Made by a program: the position numbers and the translations under genes
Notes under the pieces: model-generated
Databases searched by the model: none
Seen by the model: only the letters and a program-made list of their open reading frames with translations
What the model was told of the DNA's origin: nothing
From: Pampus argenteus
Taxonomy: Eukaryota; Chordata; Actinopteri; Scombriformes; Stromateidae
Length of the DNA stretch: 64,000 bases
Direction of reading: 5' to 3'
NCBI GenBank assembly: GCA_036937835.1
Contig: CM072879.1
Location: 9,970,001 to 10,034,000, forward strand
Shown: positions 28,842-43,800 of the stretch, piece after piece
How the letters are laid out: the number at the start of each line of letters is the position of its first letter
How positions within the stretch are numbered: the stretch's first letter is position 1

Positions 28842-31800
28842 ATCAGGACACTCTTCTGTGAGATGCATCCTGTTGTGAACATTTAATGAAGTTACATATC
28901 AGTGATGGTGTTGTTATGGTAAGGCATATAATCAGTGTCAAAGTGCAAATAAACTGTAGTTCAAGAGAACAAAAACAAAGAAGAAAATTCAGAGAAAACA
29001 TTCAATTCTTCAGCGGTTGGCCTTTAAGAAAAGAGAAATGAGCACTTTACTGTGGGAGTTCAGTTATTATGCCACTTTAATGACCTCTGCGGTGTATAAA
29101 TTCACCCTCAGCCAACACAGAACCGAGGGACAAATTGCATTTCTGTTATGTTTTCAACTTCTTTCTCTTTTTATTTATTTTTTATCTGCCAGATGTCATG
29201 CCTGAGGTAGGAGACTTTTTCTTTGACCTTATTATTTAATGCTCCATTATCCCGCCACAAAAAAAAAGGTCCAGTGTTCACAAAAATGTCCTTGTAACAC
29301 TGTCAGATATAAAACAATCTGTTACCAATGGAATATGGTCTGGGGAAATTAATTTTCAACGGTAATAAAAAAAAACAACAACAACAACAACAACATCAAA
29401 GTGGCACTTCAGCTGTGGGTACGCGATCAATGATCCCATTTAAACCAATCTCCCCTTGTGATCTTGAGTGTTGACGAAGGCCTTGACAAGCCCTCAGAAC
29501 AGTTTCTAAAGGCTGATTCAATGATTCAAGGGCTTTCCTCATGTACCACGCGACTCATGCTTTTCCACTTAACAACTCTAAAATTGGTTCTGTTAGACAA
29601 CGTTACCATACCGTTATATTTGATGTCCAACCTTGTCCAAACTAAGGTTAATAGTAGCCTCACCAGATTCACCAGATTGATCTGAGGAATAGTTTAGACA
29701 CTAAACCCAGAGCAGATTGATTTACACACTGACAACACCCACACTGTTAATGACTGTAAACCACTATTATGTCTTAGACTTAGTAATAGAGTAAGATTCA
29801 TGGATGCCCGTCTGATCAGAAAGTTCAAAGTGAAGGGGTTCAAGATGTCCAGGCATCAATCTCAATCTATCTATGAAAACATAAACGCATGTATAGATGA
29901 ATATGTCCTATACGCATACACACAAGTGCAATTAAAGAATACAACCCAACTCCTACAATGTCAAAGAGGAAGTGACCTTTTTATTCTCATATTTATAAGA
30001 GGTCGTCCCGGCGACCCTCCGGCACATTGACTATGTACTGGCTCCTTGTTACACACCCTGTTTCCACATATAGTAGGCTTGTGTTTTCACATCCACATAC
30101 AATTACCTAAAGGATAATGTATGTGGGCATACAGACACATCTGCAGACATATTAGCCACCCTGCCACATCTGATTCCTGTCAATGTCTAATCTCCCCAAT
30201 GAAATAGCGTTGCAATTGGCAGGTATGACCACCAAGGTTGGACAAATCAATCTCATTTAAAAAAGAGCTAGAGAACACAAACCAAGGCGCAAGCAGCGAC
30301 TGTGATGAATAAGTGTTTCCAGTGGAAAATAATCGAATACCAGTCCAAGTTCATTCCTTTTGTAATGGTGTTGAGTCACCTAGTCAAGGCTACCTGCTGC
30401 AAAGTCATTACAGCAAGGTGATCTCTCTTTCCTGACAAGTCGAAGGGTCATGTAGTTTGGCCACTCAATTCTAAACTCCCTCTTTTTAACTCAGGAGATA
30501 AGAGAGGGCAGTTACTTTTAAATCAATCCCACTGCCTGTTTTATTGTTTTATTCCAGCAACTCGTGGAAAATGTTACATCTGTCAACTTTAAAATACAAA
30601 ACTCAAAAAATACAAAACAAATAAAAGATAAGACCAGTAAAAACATAAATTTAGTAATCAACTACTACAAAGATAATGGCTCTGGTCTCCATGTAACCTT
30701 CCACGAGGTAGCACAGTCACACTTTTTACCCTTTCTGAGTGCAAGGGAAGGCCATGAGTTGCTAGGGGGCAGCAACAGTCACTACTCGTTCTGAATCATA
30801 TCAGATGCTTAGCAAGCCATGAGTTCAAGCTCTAAGCCAGTAGGAGCATGTGCGTGCGTGTGTGTCTGCACAATTTGTGTGTCCACACATGCATTATACA
30901 CAGTATAAAGTATGCCATTAATCTTGGTTTCTTTTAGCCTGTAAGTGCTTCAAAATGCTAGGAAATCATAGCAGTAGTAAGCAGTGAAAGTATTGGAAAT
31001 CTGTCTTGCAACTCGGTGTGAAATGAATGTAGTGTATGTAGAAACTGAACTCCACAGGGCAATTGTAGACCAACTGAATATGGGCCAAGATAGGTCATTG
31101 GAAATGCCCCTTGAAATCCCTGGCAAATTCTACTAATAAGCCCTGCTGTCATTTTGACTCTCAGAGTCATAGGGAGGCTCACAGAAATAATGATCACTTT
31201 ACTATTCATAGACTGACATACAGATAGTTTTACAATGACATTAATTTGACTGCAATTTTACTTCATATCAAAATTTGTTAAAGCCGTCAGTCATCTGCTG
31301 TGTGTTGCAAAGCTTCACTGACTAAATGCAAAGATTATATCTGATGGGACCAGTGAAGTTGAATTCCTTGAATGAGACTTTGGTAAAATGACTGCATGGA
31401 ATAAGAAAATATACAAGAACATTTATTTATTGTTGCTTTAAGTTGACACTGGAAGCTTACCTTGACATAAGCAGGCTGTTTCTCCAGAATGAGATCAGCA
31501 ACCTTTTTAGAAACCTACCAAGAGAGAGAGAGAGAGCAAAGATGAGAAATGGGATATAAAAAAAGGCAAACATCATTTTGATGCCCTTCCCACATAAACA
31601 GCTCGGGCCGTGTAATCTTGCTATTGTGGATGGAGCAAGAATAACAATCACATATGTCTGTGTCTCCCTGTTTCATTTCATTCAATGTCTTTCTCAATAC
31701 CACTCTTATTCCTTTCAGAAAAGCTCTACTCCTATCATATTGTTCAGTGTTCTATCCTCTCCTTTGTGCCTATTACCAATTTGACTCATAGCTTGAGGTG

Positions 31801-34800
31801 AAATTGCAATTATTTGAAGAGCATGTGCCCTGCTTATGGCATGAAGTACAATATCGAGTGCGGCAATGAGATCAGTGTGACCCTCTGCCATAAGTGTTGC
31901 TCACTGCTGCTTTTAGTGGAGAAAGGAAAAAGCTGAAGAACACTGAGGGTCATTGGGATTAAAATGAAGGGCCGTTACGCACAAGGTGGGTATGATTAGG
32001 AGGAATGATTACAGCAAGAAAGTCATGTGTCAAATGTTTGTTTGGATTTTAATTGTAAATTGTGAACTTATTCTTTAAAGAAAGGTGAGTGCTTCCCATA
32101 TATGTAAAGTAAATACACATTAAAGGGGAAGAGACCAATGTCCCTAGTACATATAGGTCAATTTGAAATGCAGGCTTTCTAGCTTGGTGATGTCATTATG
32201 GCATCATGTAGGTCATTTTTTTCCAGACTTGACAAAGCTCCTCCAGAGCCACAGAGGATATAATATGACAATTTCACAGTCTGAACAGTACTAACTATGA
32301 TGAGTAAAGTCATTTGTGTGAGAATGTGTTTTTTTTAAAGCAGGGACCCCAGAGTAATTCCTAGCACTCACAGGCAAGAATAAAATTTAATTTCAGTTTT
32401 TATTACTACAAAATCAATGTGCTACATAATATAATGATACTATACTCAAGAGCACTGCCGTAAGGGTAAAGGAAAAGCCTCCAGAAGCTAAAGTAAAGAC
32501 ACATTCAATTCAATTCATTTCAATTCAATTCAATAAATCTTTATTGTCCCTGGGAAGGCACTTCTGGTGCAGCGTTAAGAACATGGGAGGGAAATACTGT
32601 ACATACAACAGCAACAAAAACACTATGAAAAAAAGTAACAGTAAACGTAAAGTGCAATGAATAAAAAAAAAGACTACAGTACATGGTTGATGGTAGTATT
32701 TCCAATTGTATGACATTTGTGTTGTCCTTCTATTGCAGTGTGTTGTCGATGATTGTGTTCAGGTATTTGTAAGTACTAACGACCTCAACTGTGTTGTATG
32801 TTATGGCAGACTAAAGATGGAGTGGGTGGATTTTTTTCTAAAATCAATCAGCATGTCCTTCGCTTTGCTTCCATTGATCTTTAGGGAAGAAGCTTTACAG
32901 CAGTCAATGAAATCATTTTTGATCTTCCCGTGCGCTGACTCATCTTTGTGAAGGAAGACTGACAATAACAGAATCATCTGTGTATTTTATAATTTTGTCT
33001 ACTGTCATACAGCCTCCTGCAACTGTCAGTATACAGTATCTACAATATATACGGGGATAAAGTACAGCCCTCAGGAAAACCATCATCAGACAGGACTGTT
33101 AACTCTCATTCTCTGGGGTCTGTTTGTCAAGAAGTCCAATATCTATCCCGCGAAGGAGAGGTCTAAAGTGAAATGGGATATGAGGTTGTCCACCATGATA
33201 TGGGGTTGTATGGTATTAAAAGGGAAGGAGAAGTCAACGAATAAAAGGAGTTTTCCCTTGTGAAGATAGCTGTAAAGGGAGTTAAGTAAGGTGAGTGTTG
33301 CATTCCTTTGGTGTACAGTGTCTCATTGTACACCCGAGTACAATGACAAGAAAGATGATTCTGATTCTGTGTTGCATCCTCCATCCCACTATTGTTCCTG
33401 TAGGAGAACTGCACGGTGTCCAGTATGGCTCCCGTTTTGTTAATGATAATAGATATGCTGATTCTCTTCAGTGTATTCAGAGCAGTGAGGAGCAGCTCAT
33501 GTCTGCTAGTATGCAGTAGACACGGCTAAGGGTGGGGATGACATTTCAGCATGTGCTAAGTATGCATGGTGGCCAACTGTAGAGATCTGAACAGATGGTG
33601 AATGCAGCTCAACTCATTCCACAGGGTCTGTATGAACTGTGCGTGTGTGTGTGTGTCTTTTATTCAAATTGATGAATAGGATGGTCACAAAGACAAAAAT
33701 ATTCAGTGCTTGGGGGGAAAAGTGAAAGGGATTGGATAAGGGAATGGTGGAGAAACACAAAATAAAGTCAAATCACATTAAAGAAGACGTGACAGAAACT
33801 CAAATATTCACTCAACAGACCCAGAATAAGGTCATGACGCCACCTATTGGCAACCGACTTAACACTCAACTCAACATAGTAAGAAAATTAATGCATTTTT
33901 TTTTTTCTCATAAAATGAGAGAAGGAATTACTGTCAAGAGAGCAGCAGCTCACACACATTACCTATAAGTAATGTAGTATTGTATCTAATGTGTCTAAAA
34001 AAAAGAGGATATTTGAGACTTCCTGAGAGTGTTTATTAGGATGACTGAGTCGAATAGGGCTAAATTAGCTCATACTAATTAAAGTTGGTAGCAGTAAAAC
34101 GTATCACGCAGCTAACTAATAGTGAGTCATCCTGAGTCAATGAGTCATCCTGATTAACATCAGCACAGAGACAGAATAAAGTCAACAGTGAAGGTTTCCA
34201 CTGGTAACACAGAACAATAGAATCCATATTTATTGTGAAGCAGTAGTATAATGCACCTTTAAATAGAGGTCATTTTGTTTGTGATGCAGTGTAAAAGAAT
34301 CCAGTGTTTCACATGTTGTGTCATGTGCTGTCAGACCGACTTCTAAATCGGGTATGGAGGCACTTCCATGCATTTCAACACACCGCAACACCTCCACTTT
34401 GAAGCCATCTGTGTGTGTCTGTGTCCTGACTTATGACGTGATTTTTACACTCTCTCTCTCTCACGCACACACACACACACACACACACACTACCTGAAAT
34501 TTCCTGTGCACAGTGTTTCAGCCTGATTTAAACACAGACAGAGACTGAGCAGCCAGGCAGGGTTTAGGCAAATGTTGCATAAGCATTACTAACTCTTTAA
34601 AACTGAGAGAAGGGAGAGAATTCATTAGTGCTGCAGGAGGGGATAGTCATCTCAAGCTTTCAAGTTTCATTACGAATTAAATATGGTCAACTACGTTATT
34701 AACGTCAACTCCTCTTCTGAGCTCTCTGGAGTCTGTGTTAGAAAGTCACCTTCAGATGGATGAACTGTAATGCAAAACGTCGTGATATCTGCTACTGGGT

Positions 34801-37800
34801 TGTACTTAAAAAGCTGTGAAGTGTATGAGGATGCCTGCACAGAATGTGAACATAGGGTTAATTTATTGTCTTGGGTCAAGGCTAGATTAGGCTGAGTATT
34901 AATGTCAACCGTAGTTTAGATTTGGGAACAGATGACATCAATAAAAACATGAAGTACTGTATGATGTAACCATGCGCGTCCACATCAGTTAAGGCTTTCT
35001 AGTATTTATGAGGTTACATGAGAATTATGGCAATTCTGTGTCCGGATTGTGACGTGTTTCATATGAGCTGAAGTCTTGCAGCATGAAAAGGCAATTAGCC
35101 GTGAGACGAGCCTCTTCTAGGCATGTGTCAGGGATCCCAATTAAGCTTGGATACTGTGGCAGAGAGACGGGGCAGCTGTTTTCCTCCGTGATACCACAGC
35201 GTCTCTTTTTAGAGTAGAGGAGGAGGGAGGGAATAAAGAAATAGAAGAGATATTTATTTAAACTAGATCACATACAGAGAAGGAGCGAAGCAAAAGTATG
35301 AAAAAGAGAGTACATGCAGCACACAGTACTGCATCTTTCTTACTTTCATCTCATACATGTAGACCCCCACTAGTGCACACACATACACACACGTTCAAGT
35401 CAAGCTGCTTTACATCTTAACTAATGGCGCCACAGATAAAGCAAGTGGATCATCTGAGAGGAGGAAAGGCCTTTTACAGGACAGCCCCATGGTGAGAATG
35501 TGAAAGCCCTATTATTGCTTCTTCAGGGGTTAGGCTCTATCGCTCACACACGGACGACTGCGTTCCCCAGTAGGCACTGATGTGTGTGTGTGAGTAAAAA
35601 ACTCGATATGTGCACAGTGAAAATGTACAGACATAAACTGCCCACCTGTGGAGATGGTCTGTCTATCAGTAGCAGCAGGAGATGAGTGCTACATCACATC
35701 CAGCACTTCACCATACAGTAAATGCATTTCACATAAAGTTTACTTCAGTGTGTGCTGCTGTAAACAAGGTCTCCTGGGACAGATTTCTTTCCGCAGCACA
35801 TAGAAGTACTCTACTAGTATATTTCAAATATCCTCCTGTTAAGAAAACATTGATGCCACTGGAAATCAAGCTTTAGAATTCATATTAAGAGGCAATGAAG
35901 GTATAAGAGGCCCCATGTTTACTAATCTCAAATTAAAGTCTGTTGTATCCAGCAAGAAAGGGAGTCATGGTTAGTGGTCAGAGATACTAACTGCACAAAA
36001 AAGAAAGCCATTTTTCAAAAAAAAGCTGCCAGTTTGTGTACATTGCACAATGTATTTTAAACTCAAGGAAATCATACTTAAAAGGCATTTTATGTTATTT
36101 TATTTAGCTGTCTTTTAAATGTCAGTGATAATTAATGTTACTATTTAATTTTATTTCATCTTTACATTTAACGTCATTAAGATGTCCCTGCATTCTTGTT
36201 TGAAATCTATTGTCTCTTTCTCAGATTTCCTGTCAAAGGACACGAGATCATTAATGGCAAAAAGACCATAAAATTGTGCTTGAATAAATAAATATAAACA
36301 AATCAAAGCGTGCATATATTGAACTTGCAAAAGCCTCAAGGGACCGAGTTAGACAAACAGGTAGAGGGTTTGTTCATATAGGCTTAGGATTAAAGGTTTG
36401 CATTGATAGGCTTGCTGAGAAACATAGCTGCACATTTTCTGCCTGACAGCACACTGGACCAATTACCACGGCTATTCCCACGAGGTGCCTCAGGCTCACA
36501 GCCAGAGAGAGACACACAGGGAGAGAGGGAAAGCAGAAGTACATTTGTGTACTCTTAGGCTTTACAAACTAATAAGTCTCACCATGCGACAGGCCACACA
36601 AAGTCTAGAGTATCCTCAACTTAACGGACAGCTCTGTGGACAACTGCACGGATGTTGGGGAAGAGAGGCATATAAACAAAAAAACAAAAGTTGAGCTGAG
36701 GGAGCAATGGAGATAAACAGATGTGCAAAAGCACAGAAACATGTCAGGAAGGAGGGTAAACGGGCAAAATCTGAAATGCACTGTGGGGATTGAGGGAGCA
36801 AAGAGTTTCTTTCTCTCCCACGTGTTTCTATAAATAGAATTTGTTGACAGTCCAGCTCACCAGTCTGAAACTGTTTGCACTTCACTGACCCTTTACAATG
36901 TCAGCCACTTTATAAATGAAAAAAACAGTCACTGACCACAGGTAAGAACTGGATATCTGAATACCAGAGACTTGCCGGATTATCATTACAAATTACTCCG
37001 TTAGTAGTCTGTAAATTTACCAATCGCAAAAAAAAAATATTTGAACATGAAGAAGAAAAAATATAACTATGGCAACTGTCACTATGTCCCCGGTTGACGA
37101 CAGCAGCTCATGTTTCTGTCCACCATCATGCGCACGCTGACCGCAGAGCGAACCGAGATGTTGTCATGCAGCGGCTAATTGTGCCGACAAGCATTAGTTT
37201 CCTATGAAATAATAAAGTTTTTACCGAAATAAAAACAGATCTATCCGTGTGAGAACCGTGTGATATAGTTGAATGCTAGTGAGCTCACCTTAAGTTTTAA
37301 TTAGTTTTACTAATTAATTTAGATGCCTACACTGAATAAAATACTTGATTTTTTTTTTTCCATATTATGACATCTTGTTTTTTTAATACATGTACCAGAA
37401 TTTAGACTAAATTACACTGGTGAGGTCTGACATCTTGTGTGTGTGTGTGTGTGTGTGAGACAGAGACAGGTACTTACTGCTGCCTGTTGTTTCTTCAGCT
37501 TGTCTCTGTACTCCTCCAGCTCATGCAGGTTCAGCTCAGGTGGGAGTTTCTATAATCATACACAGATATAGACATGCAACCTTATTGCTTGTTTACAACA
37601 CATCCTCCTACACACGTGAGAGCGTGAAAGACTTTTGCAGACACATCGTCTTTAACAGCCTACTTATTTTATACAGCTGCATGCTGCTCGCAAACAGTAG
37701 TAAAAGTCCCTGCAGGGTGTGTGTCAGACAGAGTAGTATTTGAAATAGAACTATGGAGGTTCTGGCACTTAGGGCCATAAGAGGGATTTCGTTTAGCTTG

Positions 37801-40800
37801 TGTGGACTAATCTTCACTCATCTTAATTTTTTCAAATATATCTCACAAGGTATTTTGAAGAGCTTCAGCTCGTTTCACCAGTGTGACTGAAGATAAGCTT
37901 TTACTCCATTAAAAAAACAAAAAAAACAAAAAGAATCTGCTTGATAAATACACTTACATAGCACCAGATCATAATGCAGATTAGTGAAGAAGGTAGAGCA
38001 TGTGATTTAGTAAACAGCAAACAAACTCTGCAGGGTAAAGGAGATATTACAAATCCATGGCCCAAAGGATGATAGGTAATTATTTTCCCCTTGACTGAGA
38101 GTCTCATTTCAGATGGTGTAGCAATACCAAGATAAATCTAATGAGATTTCACACCCTTTTTCTGTTGAGCGGATGCAATCCATCAATATAGACGTCAATG
38201 GTATGTGTGCAGCTCAACAGAAGCGTAGAAGCCAGCTGCTCAGGTGAAGAAAAAGCTTTAATTCTGCCAGTCAGATGAGGTTCAAAGAGCAGGAAACCAT
38301 ATTTATTCACACGAGGAATGCGATATTGCTGTTATCGGAAGTACTCAACTGCGGCGGGTTTGATGGAATGATGATTTTATCAAGGGGAGCGTGAGAACTT
38401 GGGAGCGACTCTCTTGTCATCATTTTACAGGTGAGTGGTGCTCATTCAGTCAATAACACAAGCATTTGCTCATTCAAACAGAGTGTATCTGACCTCCAGC
38501 TCGTGCTGCACCATATCAAAGGAGTCGTTAGAGAAGTAGACCTCCTCGATGCTGTCGATCATCTCCTGCTCAGCCTGAGGGTCAATGGGCTGCTCCCTAA
38601 GCTCCCGCAACTCCTCCTGAAAGGTGGATGAGACAGAGACAGGCAGTGACAAAGAGAGAGAGAGAGAGAGAGAGACAATTCAGAAACAACAAACAAAATA
38701 AAAACGTCAAGAAAAATACATCAAACCAAAGACACAGAGAAAACAAAAAAAAAGAGTAAAGGCGCCACAGGAAAGAACAATAAAGGGAAGAGAGTTGGAT
38801 CCGAGGAGCACGAAGTAAAGAGGAGTTTCAACACAAGGTCAATGGTGAAGGACAAAGTGAGGACAGGACCGAATTCAAATGAGACAGAGAATGAGGGGCA
38901 AGGAAACTGGGAGAAGGGGAGTGTGAAAACATTAATTGCATAGTTTCAGAGAGGATTTCAGCTTGTTTCGTTGGACAGCTGTCAGACAGCACAGAGTCTT
39001 AAGAGGAAAGAAGAGAAGACATGAAGAACTGAAAAAACTACAACGCAGATTCCCCTTCAGAGCATCTCTGAGAAACATCAGAGCCGTATTGATTAACAGG
39101 CGGTGCGTCTGTCAAGGCTTATTGCTGCAATGAGTCTTTTAGATTAAGACTTTTAAACCCACCTCCCATCTGACCGGTTTAATGAGCAGAGATGTAGTCA
39201 CAGGTCAAGAAGAGAGTGCGATAGAATGACTGTTAGCGGTTTACAACTAGGAAAAAGTTGGTGAGCAATTAATTAAAGTATAACAGGACAAGGTGTATGG
39301 CAAAATCACTCCATATTTAGCATATGGTGCGCCAAAATTTGCCCTCCGCTATTTTATTTATTATTTATATGAGAGTGAAATTGAAGGTAACAAATTTATG
39401 GAACAAATAAAAAGGACTGTCTATGATATGCCAACAATCCAAAATGACAATAAATGACTAGAGTGTAAATGACATAAACCAAAGTACTGGACAAATTAAG
39501 ATTGTGACTTGATGGCAGCGCTAGATGAAAAGTCAGGGGATCATGTAAGTTATTGCAGCTCATCTTTAGGGGAGAATATGAATGTGTCCAATAAATAAAT
39601 AAATCCAATACTTGTTCTTGTGTTGTGACATTTCAGTCAACACCACTCAAGATGTCAACCACACGGTGGCGCTTGAGCAAAGGTCAGGGGATAGGATACG
39701 TAATCTGGAAATCATGAATGTCACGTACCAAAATATGTACTAAACCATCAGTTGAGGAGATATATTTTATAGGATAAATGGAAACTTTAACCCACTGCTG
39801 GCCCTAGAGGAAAGGTCAGGGAATCACCAAAATATGCAGGATTCATCTTCTGGGCACCATGGATATCTGTCCCAAATTCCATGGAAATCAATCAAATAGT
39901 TGTCAAGACATTTCACTAAAAGTATGAAAAGTCAACCTGCTGGTGGTACTAAAGGTGAAGTCAGGAGTTCACCAAAGTCAATAGGATTTTTGCTCTGGGG
40001 ACTATGAATGTCTGCACACAATTTCATCACAATCCATCTAATAGTTGTTGAGATATTTCAATAATAGATGGTGGACTGACTGACAGGCCAACATCCTTAC
40101 AGCTATGTCGTTAGCAAAAATCCTATTATATAAATCCTATAATCCTATAAAAATTTTTCATTACATACCAACATCATCCTATAAAAAGGAAACATCTCAT
40201 TCTGAGCGGCTTCACTTTATAGATGCCATGAGTGAAAGTTAACGCCGAGTCTAACTTCTTGCTTGTCTCGGATCAATACATTGAGGCATCAGCACATTCA
40301 AGTATAATGGAGCTAAAAATAGACCAAAGGCATGTAAAGAAGAATGGATGAGGAATTATGGGATAAATGTAATCCCCTCCCCCTCCTCAATTCATCCATA
40401 TCCTATTAAAAATGTATAGATATCTCCACACATCATCACATATAGACTTCATGAGACAGCTGATCAAGGAAACCTTGTTACACACCTGCCTGGCCACAGA
40501 TATTTTCCCAGCTACTATCAGCAAGAAGTGAATCTGCATCTGCGCGTGCGAGTGTGTCTCGCTGGGTGACATCTATAGAGTACGAGGAAACGCTGCTGTG
40601 AATTTGCAATAACATATAGCCTCATTAAATTCAATTACACGAACAGAATCCCTTTTACACTGTCTATAAAATGTATACAGGGCAATTGGGTGGATGTAAA
40701 GAATTAAAATGTGTTTGAACGCATGTGTATGGATGCATCCGCCATGCACAGACCTTCAGGCAAGTGTGCCAAGTTTGCCGTGTTTGAATCAGGTAAAGCT

Positions 40801-43800
40801 GTGAGCAGGAACCGTGAGGGAAATGTGTGGGTGAGTGCGTGAGATTAAAAAGGAAGAGTAGAGGTAGGAGATCACAGTCCGCCATCAAAAAGGTGGGTGG
40901 GAAATCATCTGAAAAGAGAGGGAAAGCGAAAGAGGCGGGGTCAGGGTGCGGGGAGAGGAGGTGAGGTGGATGACTCATCGGTAGAGCGAAAGTTAGAGGA
41001 AAAAGAAAAAAAAAGACGGAAGAATGAGTGAAGCAAAAGAGTCTCTTCTGTGAAGCCACTCCAGCATGGTTAGAGCAATTCACCTCCGCTGTGTCGATGT
41101 CTGTCTCCCTGCCTCAGTCTCCCACCTGCAGTGGTGCTCAAAACTCTAAACACCTCTAAGCGAATGACTCATTGAGAGGCTGCCACAAGTTAAACATTTC
41201 CCTCCTTTGCCTGCCGCTGCACAGACACAAAACAAAACAGACACCACTGTTCTTCCATGTGTGAAACCCCAAACATCAGTCGCTGTGAGGGCTTTGATCA
41301 AATTTCATTTTGAAGGTTGAACAAACCGCTGTTCATCCCCCCCCCGGCAATTTAATGAAATTCTAATCTTGTTGCAGAAATTAGAGATCTATTTGCATCC
41401 AAAGCCTTATCAGAGAATCAAGGTGAATATTCACGCGGAGAAAATCAATCACAGGACAAAAAAAGGTGCTCAAACAACGCGGGGGCCCTGATAAAACTAA
41501 AGGCTGAATAAACAACAGTAGGTCTGTGGAAAATCCTGCGAGACACAGCGAGAGAAAGACGGTGGGGTGAGAGACTGAGATCAGGGCCAATTACTTCCAC
41601 TGTGGAAGCACTCATTAGAAGAACGCACAACACCTTCTCATTATAATCAGTGTTTATTATTAATTAATATGTATGTAAGCCTAACTGTTCCTAACCAAGG
41701 GTTTAACGCTGCCGCTTTCTGGGACATTTAGGACACAATCCAACAGCAATAACTAGGCTGCAACACTTGCTGCCAGGTGCTACGTTGAATTTCAGCTTTG
41801 TAGTATGTGATTCTTGGTGTACCTTAAAATAAAAATTTTTTTTTTTTTTTTTAAAAGGGACAGTTTACCCTAAAATCAACACTACATCGTGAGTATGGTA
41901 GATGAACACTTCCTTATGTGTGGTCAGACGGTTAGTGGGTATATTTCAGTAGAAAGATTATAATTGCTCAACTTAACATGATATGAGTGGAAAGAAACCT
42001 GCCACTATAGGCCATGACACATTATAAACTGTCAAAATGTCTCCAGTCCCTTCAGTCTTCTGAAAAGATATATTACTGAAGGCACTCAGACTGTCACAAT
42101 AGGCCAAAAGCATGTAATGAGTAAAGTTAGGGTGACCCCTGCTGGTGGTGCCGGTGTCTCAACAAACCACACACATATTGTTGTGCCACTAACAATATTT
42201 AGGTCCCGAGCCGGTGTGAAACCTATTAAAATCGTGCTGTTTATTTTTTTATTTTTTTATTATTATTATGAAATTAATGAATTATTATGAAATTAATCTG
42301 ATGATTATTTTTTTTAGATCAATCAAATTATTGTTTAGAAATTAAACAAATTTGGTCAAATTTATATTTAATTTAGGCCTTGGCTGACTGCAGCACAGGT
42401 TTACATATTACAGTCTAGAGGACATTAGGTACACAGTAGCAGGTAAACAAGAGGGATCCTTTTACCAGTTTCCCCTGAGGCTAAACTGCTGCTACAGCCA
42501 AGAGTCTGATCTCTGGACGCACACATCACCATAACCTGACATCTGTTCCACCTCAGCAGTTATATACAGTAACGCTACATAATAGAGACCCTGTTACACT
42601 GATTTTTAATTTAATAAAAAAAATATTATTAAAAAATAAACAACTATTACAAATTTCCAGAGACCAAGGCAATATCATGAAATTAAAAACGGGAAGCCTA
42701 CCTAAAAGATTTGTTTTTTTCCCCTTAAAATGCATAATATCTTTTGTCTAATATGTTTATTCCACAGAATAGTTCAATTTACTGGTTAGAAATTCCTAAA
42801 ATAATCTACTTGTTCTCCCAGAGTATGAATATGCAAATACTTTCCACTGCTGGACACAAGATATCTTTTACTTCACTGAAAAGTCTATTCTCAGTGTGTG
42901 CACTGGAGGCTTCACATTTCCACATCACACATCAAAATGATTCTTGATTAATTCCATATCAATCATGTAATTGATTTACTGCATCAGCGTAACTTGCGTG
43001 CAAGTCAGCCTGGTGTGATTCTACGGCCTTCCTACACACTCGAAAACATGCAAATCAATCAAATCCTCAAATCCATGTCCCAGACAGTGTTGCTACGACA
43101 GCATCATCTGTCAATCATCTCCCCTGCAGTGAGCCAGATGTTAGTGTCAGCTCTCGGAGGATGATTAATGACGTACGTGCACACGTCTAGCGCAGTGGTC
43201 TCACTCTCTTACACGGAGCAGCGTGTTGAAGTCATGCAGTGTTCCCCACAGTGCCAGTGGGTTTGGCATATCGAGAGGCTGAATCACATTTAATCAAGGA
43301 CTGTAGGTTTCAGTGTATATAAAGCCTGGCCTGTGTGGGTCCTATTTCATTTTTTTTGAAAGCTGAAAGGCTAAGCAGCAATGTAAATAAAGTCAATGCA
43401 CAATATAATCAGATAATAAGCCCTGTGTTCACTGTTTTGATTTAACACACAATAGGCAGGTGTTTGCTGTACACACAGGAGACTCAATTCATGGGCGATG
43501 TGTATATAATCCTGATACTTCAAATCTGTACTATTATTGGTCTCAAAACGTTTTCGTCTTCCTACCCTATACTGCCTCATAAGACATAAGCCGAAAAATA
43601 GCAGATGTGATGAGGTTCACCGTAATGCTTACGGGGTATAACTCCGACACAGACAAAGGTTGGATGTTTCAGACCGAACCCGGGGTGTTTCATTACTGCA
43701 TATCCAGTTTGGCCACGTCAACCGATACCAATCTGAAAAGCTAGAGGGAAACCTTCATCCAGTGAAAAGAGACTAATCTTTCTTTCATCCAGGCTCCTAT

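Noticed and set aside
40664..41083. 139-codon minus-strand frame with a hydrophobic Phe/Leu/Pro-rich middle
   Set aside because: It falls in vps50 intron 2, has low-complexity composition, and shows no splice context or similarity that I recognise.
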